A stretch of DNA of 64,000 nucleotides from Cyathus striatus (taxonomy: Eukaryota > Basidiomycota > Agaricomycetes > Agaricales > Nidulariaceae). Shown in pieces: positions 58,245 to 64,000 of this stretch. The number at the start of each line of letters is the position of its first letter. Positions within the stretch are counted from its first letter, which is position 1. The stretch is taken from NCBI GenBank assembly GCA_025738555.1, contig JAOVFP010000004.1, positions 1,860,001 to 1,924,000 on the forward strand, read 5' to 3'. Made by a program: the position numbers and the translations under genes. The notes under the pieces were generated by a model. The model worked only from the letters and a program-made list of their open reading frames with translations. It was not told where the DNA came from and did not search any database.

Positions 58245-60046
58245 ATGCTTCTTAACGTTACACGAGCAGAAATGGACCTGCAAGAGGCAAGTCTGTTTGA
58301 GATTCGCACATGCCATCCAAATGCGAAAAACTGGAAGACCTCGATGGACATATTGGAAATCAATAATGACTTTCTAACAGATGAAGATAAGGTGCAAAGC
58401 GTGTACTCTAAACTGGCTCAAAAATTTCCGAAAGCGCCTTGATGCCAAAATAAACTACGCGCTTTGGATGTGTACTGAAGAAAATAGAGAGGAAACCATG
58501 AAACCAACAAATATGAGGCCGGGAACGGAATTGGAGTCGGATCAGAAAGTTGAGAGAGTTAAACAGAAGTGCGTACAATAATTGTGATATCATTGTTGAT
58601 GTCACCCCCTGACATATTTAAACTCTGAAGGAAACCTATGAAAACGAGTTCCGTCATTGCAGCAACATTCTTTTTTGTTCGCATTACATTTTTTTCATCG
58701 TATCCAAATTTTGATTAAAGCTCATTTTTTGTAGGTGCTTTTCAGTCTGATATCCTTATATGGGATTTTATACATGGCTAAGACTTTCGACACTCCCCAG
58801 AGAGATTGAAAGAGCGCATGAACAACAGGGAATCCTTAGAAAGAAGAACATATAAATTTAAACTTGAATCATAGGATGGATGAATGTGTCCATCGTGTAG
58901 TCACTCGCAAATTTGACGACTGAAATTGCTGTGGACGCACAGAGGGACAGCTCGTCTATGATAACGTATGTGGCTGTAACGCTTTTCATCGATTTTATTC
59001 TGGGTCTATTTTAGAATTGCAGTGGTTACCATGTTCTTTTTACCAGGAACTTTTGTATGCGTACGGATCCCTTTCTCAACAATAACTATGACGATCAATA
59101 ATTCTCACATGTCAATTATAGGCTGTGTTCAGCATGGTGTTCTTCAATGATGGGGTAGACCCCAATGAGAACAATATTTTCTCAGTGTCAAAGAAATGGT
59201 GGTACTGGATCATTTCGACCGATTGTTCGGTCACACGCCACACGACGTCTAGAAACAGAACAATTTTGACAAATGTCACGCATCCCGAGGAGCACCGAAC
59301 AAAGGTTCAGTGAAACAAAAAAAGGCCAAAATTAGACACAAGAAATTGGTTTTTTCATTATTAACTGTATGTACTGGATTTCTAATGTTCTTCCCAAGCT
59401 TCTGTAAAATACAGTGTTTTAAAAAAATTTCCTCTCCCCCTGCCTAAGTTCTGGAGTTGTGTCAGTTAGTAATGTATCAACCATTTCAACAAGCGTGCTT
59501 TCTGCATCTGTTGCGAGTTGAAGTCCAAAAAATGAGTCACGGCCAGTGGAGTTTTCGATGTGATCCAATACCGCTGTCTTTAATCTAACTTTCGATGTTA
59601 TATCTCGTGTTGATTGGATAAAAATGACATACTGTACTTACCTCAAATTCTATAAACAAAGTGTTTGTTGTGTGTATTCTCTACTATTACTAAATAAATA
59701 CTACTCATTGTTACAGTGTTGGTATTGGTACTTATTGTTTGTCAATTGTAGAAATACTTGGTTTTGTTTTTAGCAAGTCCCATAGTTCGCTCTTAAAGGG
59801 TATGAACAAATTTGTATGATGTCACGCACTAAAATAGGCCACGAACAGAACAATGAACTGAAAATTTCGGTCACACAAAATGTCAGCGAACAATCGGTCG
59901 AAATGATCCAGTATTCCCTCGCTGCAACTATTCCGTTGACCATTGCAGTGTTTGCTGTGTGGTGGTTCTGGACAAAGCGAAGGAGAGAAGCAAAAGCTTC
60001 CTCATTGAAGCTTGAAGGTGAACCGGAGAAGTTGAAGATTGTTTAG
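58245..60046 (+). pseudogene. CorA-like gene with internal deletion and MITE insertion
   Basis: Begins MLLNVTRAEMDLQEASLFEI. After TDEDKVQ (58395) the sequence jumps to the coiled region (CKACTLNWLKNFRKRLDA), so the middle exons present in the copy at 55348 are deleted; GCAAAG is shared at the joint. Downstream are TAEIAVDAQRDSSSMIT (near 58920-58965), the first membrane segment IAVVTMFFLPGTFVC (near 59015-59060) and FSMVFFNDG..SVSKKWWY (59125-59204). There the element 59205-59911 interrupts the last exon; SLAATIPLTIAVFAVW and a basic tail resume after it and stop at 60046. Confidence 0.85.
59205..59911. mobile_element. 707-bp MITE in a CorA-like exon, TA target duplication
   Basis: Perfect 25-bp terminal inverted repeats beginning CTGGATCATTTCGACCGATT, flanked by TA at 59203-59204 and 59912-59913. 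Removing it restores the reading frame of the membrane segment seen in relatives. Same family as 25853-26340: shared GAACAAAGGTTCAGTGAAA and ATGTCACGCAC subterminal motifs. No coding capacity. Confidence 0.95.
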
Positions 60047-60092
60047 TAAGAATTTGGACAACTGAATACTCAAAGCAAGTTAGCAGAAGTGC

Positions 60093-61624
60093 CGGGCTTG
60101 ACGAAAAAGAAAAGAAACTTTCGGATCCGAATAGTATCCGTGCAGATAACGGAAAGATAAACGGCCTCAACGTTCAATGCGGTCACACGCTCGGCATGAG
60201 ACCCGTTGTCGGCCAACCGGTTACGGGGACAATATTGTATGATGTTTGGCAGCAGCCTTGCTCGGACATGAGGCAATAGCTAAACATAAGCAAAAACCGT
60301 CTAACACTACTACTTACCCTGAGCGCACTACCTGCGTATATTGTCTTCAGATACTTGCTAGATCTCTGCCATCTTGTATCCACATATCGCATCTACTACG
60401 CTTTGTGTTATAATTTTGTGATAAGTCATTTCTGTAAATAATGACTGAAATCAGTGATTACAACTTGATCACAACTACAAGTTGGAGTAAGTGCTTTTCC
60501 ACTGTCCTGGTGGCGTCGCATGCCACTCGCAAAATAGCTGGGATTAGAAATAAGGGTGACACATTTGAATATTGAACTATCTAGCTTTCGTTGTGCACGT
60601 AGGCATTCAGATTTAAGCTCTATAAAAGGTGGGAAATCTCAGGAGCATGGCTTCATTACTCTACCTTGCTCATGCGACAGTACGAGAAAACAGGCCATTC
60701 GTACTGGCGAACACTCGCAATTCTTATTTAATCACTATTTCCACACTCGTTTAAACGTTTAAACTTACCAATCAAGAACGATCGTCTCGATGATTGAGTA
60801 GGAGAAGCCGTGGGGAGATGTTCACCAAGCCAGGTGAGCACTTCAACACTATATGTAGAATCGCATTTAATCTCTCGTTATATCTGAAGCGTGCACCTAT
60901 CCTTATATGCGGTCTTTTATATCTATTTGTTGAGTACTTTAACAAACTATCCTTATTGTATTTAATGATACTTATATGTCCATATAGATTGTCGTCTTAG
61001 ATCGCCAACATTCCTTTTATGTTCAATATTTACACATACTCACATTTTTAATCAAGAGGAGCTGTCGAATACAGGTCACAGCGCATGGCTAATTCTATTA
61101 ACAGAGCAAAAACACTGGATCTGATGCCGCTCAGGTTTTGAAGGCATCTATTGAAAGTGGTGTTTTGTCTAATTCATATAACTCATCACAGAATCGATTT
61201 ACGACACAGGGAAAGCGATACATAGTGCAAACAAACTATAGGCGAGCTTAAGAATCGCAAGACTCAGCCAGCAGTACTTTCCAATCAAACCTTACTGAAA
61301 CGGACTGCATAATAAGTAGTTCTTTTTTTTGTGGAGCTATAACGAGATTGGTACAAATACTTCTTAGACTAATCACTACATTCTACACTACATTTAGGTT
61401 GGAACAACATAATAAATGTGTTCCTACGTTCATCGCTATGATAACTGTGTAGTAAATAAGTACTTAAACTGAAATAGCGCTGGGCATAACCGATTTGGTG
61501 CCGAAGCCGACCAGGCAGCCATCCGTGCGTCTACGGCGTCTTGGGATACACACCGGATTGATAAGAGGTGAAACGTCGGCTGCTATTCGGATCCGAACGT
61601 TTCTTTTCTTTTTCGTCTATGCTC
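60093..61624. mobile_element. 1.5-kb inverted-repeat element with 9-bp target duplication
   Basis: Inverted repeats of about 130-150 bp: GACGAAAAAGAAAAGAAAC followed by TTCGGATCCGAATAG near 60100-60140, and the complement near 61578-61620. The direct duplication CAGAAGTGC lies at 60084-60092 and 61625-61633. The interior has only short open frames. The duplication length resembles that of the element at 44623-49057, but the termini are not clearly the same family. Confidence 0.8.
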
Positions 61625-61833
61625 CAGAAGTGCAGTTTTACGCAAATAATACACAGTTCGCATGCTTCGCAAAGAGGGTAAGACTAGATCCTTCAACCGT
61701 CTCAAATCTAGCGACAACTGTTGTGTTTCTTAGTTAAGGAACATTTAACACTCTCTTCAGTGGATCAAGTAATGAATCAGTATGGTATATATGATAATGT
61801 ATCTGATGCTCTGTGTGTAAGAACGCTATACAT

Positions 61834-63554
61834 TTAAATAAGTTTGCCCTTTCTGTACAGGCATTTTTCCGTCTCCTTTAGAATCTTAGCTTGTGCATTC
61901 CTTCGTTGTCTCGTCCAACCGACCCACACCGCAAAGACCGCCAGGGTAAGGGGAGCAGTGATAGCAAAGAAATACCAGAGTTTTGGAGAAACTGAAAAAG
62001 TACTCTCCCCAGTTTCGGTATCAAGCCCACTATCAAAGAATACCATACTGAAGACCGCCTGCAGGATTTATTAGTTGTCTAAACAATCGTTGAATAATAA
62101 TATACAAACGCAAACAAATGTTCCAGGTAGGAAAAACATTGTCACCACCGCAATTCTATACTCTTTCAGTTTAGTAATTACTTGTCGAGTCAAGACCATA
62201 ATACGCACGTAATCATAGATGAACTGTCCCTCTGAGCATCCTGTGCAATCTTCGCCGTATCTTTTGCAATCTGAACATTGGTTTCACTGTCCCTCTGGAA
62301 TCGTAAATTGAATGCAAGATTTATCTGAATATCAAGACGTTTCTCGAAATCCCTGTACCAATTAAGTGTGTATCTCGCACAACGTTGTTTGGCATGCAAA
62401 GCCTCCGTGATGTATGTGAGCGTCGATTTTGGGAAAGCATTAGCCTCCTTTATAACCTCGACCATAGATTGAAAAAACGTCAGTTGGCTGCAGAATTCTT
62501 CGCAACGTGATGCACTAGTGCATAACTGTTGTGATAACCCATGTAGGTCTCGTATATGAGAGTCATTGATTGTGGGTAATTTAGCATGTTTAGCCTCCTG
62601 ACATAAAGGCGTTAAGGATGGGTTCTGGTGGAATATAGTCACCTACAGCTCTTATAATTTGATGAGTTAAATCGTAAAAATGAACGCTAATTTGGTCTGT
62701 AAAAACAATTTCAGAAAGCAATGAATCGATAATGAAAGGGGCTGGAAGCTTTATGACACCAAGCTGCTTGACTTTGTCTGATAGCTCAGATGGAGCATGC
62801 CCAACAAAATACACCGCTGAATGAGTTGGTATATCATATGAGAAGTGAACCATGGGATGGGTCCCTCTCAAGAGCGTATCATAGTAATAACTTCCTTCTG
62901 TTTCAGAGTTTCAGATATGTTACTGGTAAGACACATTATGCGACTTCTGTAAGAACTGACCAATTCGAGAAAGCATCCCATTGTCATCATAATTAGTGAA
63001 GCAACATTGCTGTACGGGTGTATAAGATTTATATGAGGTTCGATAGACGAAGATAGGTGATATGTTATAAGCATGTTGAAGCTTGATCATTGTTTGAGGA
63101 TTGGCAAGAATTGCTAATGTGGTATGAGAAGAGTCGGCAAGATAAAGATTAAAAATCAACCATATAATCCAGATTTTACGTCCCCACTATACCGGGATTT
63201 CAGGAAGCTGAGTATTGAACGTTCATATTAGGCAAGGTGTCTTTTTCGGGAACATACAAAACGGTCAGCGCCGGCTTGGAGTCAGTGTTCTGGACCTAAT
63301 TCTTATATTAGCTTGTATGCACATACTAACTCAACAGTCTAGAAGATTACGCTTTCTATATATCTTACTACTTCTTCATGCCCAAGATTCCTTCTCCAAA
63401 GAGCAATACCTTCACCAGGAGTATCTCCACAAACAACCTCAAGGATGTCAATGGAGGTTTTTACCATGGAAGCTGCTCTGGAGTTGACACAGTTTTTTTC
63501 GAAGTCATATGCAGCCTTAAGTTCTGAGTCTGGATGTGCAACCTTTAGCTGCAT
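61834..63554 (-). CDS. CorA-like two-TM membrane protein, intact copy
   Basis: Eight exons chain to 450 residues without a break: 63554-63351, 63295-63258, 63207-63161, 63113-62961, 62897-62647, 62597-62209, 62155-62110 and 62058-61834. The N-terminal region carries TSIDILEVVCGDTPGEG and LWRRNLGHEEVVRYIES, then LANPQTMIKLQHAYNISPIF and MVHFSYDIPTHSAVYFVGHAP. A long helical stretch ends in RFQRDSETNVQIAKDTAKIA, followed by TM1 TIAVVTMFFLPGTFVC..FSMVFF and TM2 LWYFFAITAPLTLAVFAVW and a basic tail. The end resembles CorA-like Mg2+ transporter domains in fungi, yet the GMN selectivity motif is absent, so ion transport is not assured. It is the reference for reading the damaged relatives in this window. 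Confidence 0.8.
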
Positions 63555-64000
63555 GTTGGAATTCGCAGGTTAGGTAAAAGAGGGGAAGAAAGAAAAGGAA
63601 GGGATGAAGTATTAATACAGCGATAGTGTACATTATATTTAAATGCTATCACAGTGATGCGCCACACTGACAGGCTACCACAGGACGCAATCATGTTGCG
63701 ATCAAGTCGTATAGCACCTCAGACAAAATTGAAAGGATCGTGATTCGTGGTAGATAACACCGGCCCGGTACAGTTTGTGCATAGTACTTAGCCTTCTGAA
63801 TTTTTTGGGAAGTGTTGATTGAAACAAGTTGAAGCTGCCTTAGAACAGTTCTATGTAAAAATATAATATCAAGCAAGTTAAAGCTGATGCATTCGTCCCA
63901 GTAAACAACTGCTTTACAAAGTTGTTAGTATTACAAAGATAAAAGTGAAACGTGGGAACGTGGGCGCTTATTATTATTAATACTTGTGTACTTATTATAG
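63555..64000. other. Upstream region of the CorA-like gene
   Basis: Probable promoter of the preceding minus-strand gene. No other feature seen before the window ends. Confidence 0.4.

Overview
The window looks like nuclear DNA of a filamentous basidiomycete, probably an agaricomycete. The evidence is short GT-AG introns of about 50-70 bp, exons as small as 18-19 nt, an intron-containing tRNA-Phe, a NACHT-WD40 NLR, a typical basidiomycete seven-TM protein, questin-oxidase-like genes and much recent tandem duplication and transposon traffic. No bacterial or viral genes were seen. Exon chains given here were assembled by hand from splice motifs, reading phase and paralogue comparison.

Layout. 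1-6.66 kb: a CpG-poor, AT-rich block with a dispersed repeat and a NACHT-WD40 receptor gene (minus) carrying one homopolymer frameshift. 6.7-12.3 kb: more GC-rich, gene-poor DNA with the 3' end of a dead Rab GTPase gene. 12.3-17.7 kb: tRNA-Phe(GAA), an intact seven-TM gene, a relic copy of its promoter and first exon, an intact GNAT acetyltransferase gene, and a 5'-truncated LINE tail with a 12-bp target duplication. 18.3-32.0 kb: a tandem triplication of an MFS transporter gene plus about 2 kb of upstream DNA, with a TA-flanked MITE in one unit. 32.5-35.2 kb: a three-exon gene of unknown function. 37.0-43.5 kb: tandem duplication of a secreted histidine acid phosphatase, one copy frameshifted before the catalytic motif, one intact, together with the 3' end of a neighbouring CorA-like gene. 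43.5-49.7 kb: that CorA-like gene, with a 4.4-kb inverted-repeat element inside one intron. 50.5-54.6 kb: two tandem questin-oxidase-like genes. 55.3-63.6 kb: three more CorA-like family members, one intact and two damaged.

Theme. Four families have multiplied locally (MFS, phosphatase, questin oxidase-like, CorA-like membrane protein), and many breaks can be dated relative to each other because an undisturbed sibling copy lies nearby. The strongest candidate for something undescribed is the CorA-like family: at least six copies or fragments, a conserved soluble N-terminal region of unknown fold followed by helices and two C-terminal membrane segments, and repeated targeting by different inverted-repeat elements. 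Other items of note are a possible amyloid-type N-terminal motif on the NLR, an apparent 25-nt intron shared by the three MFS copies, and a CpG-depletion contrast suggesting methylation-driven mutation. No function, expression or species assignment could be tested here.
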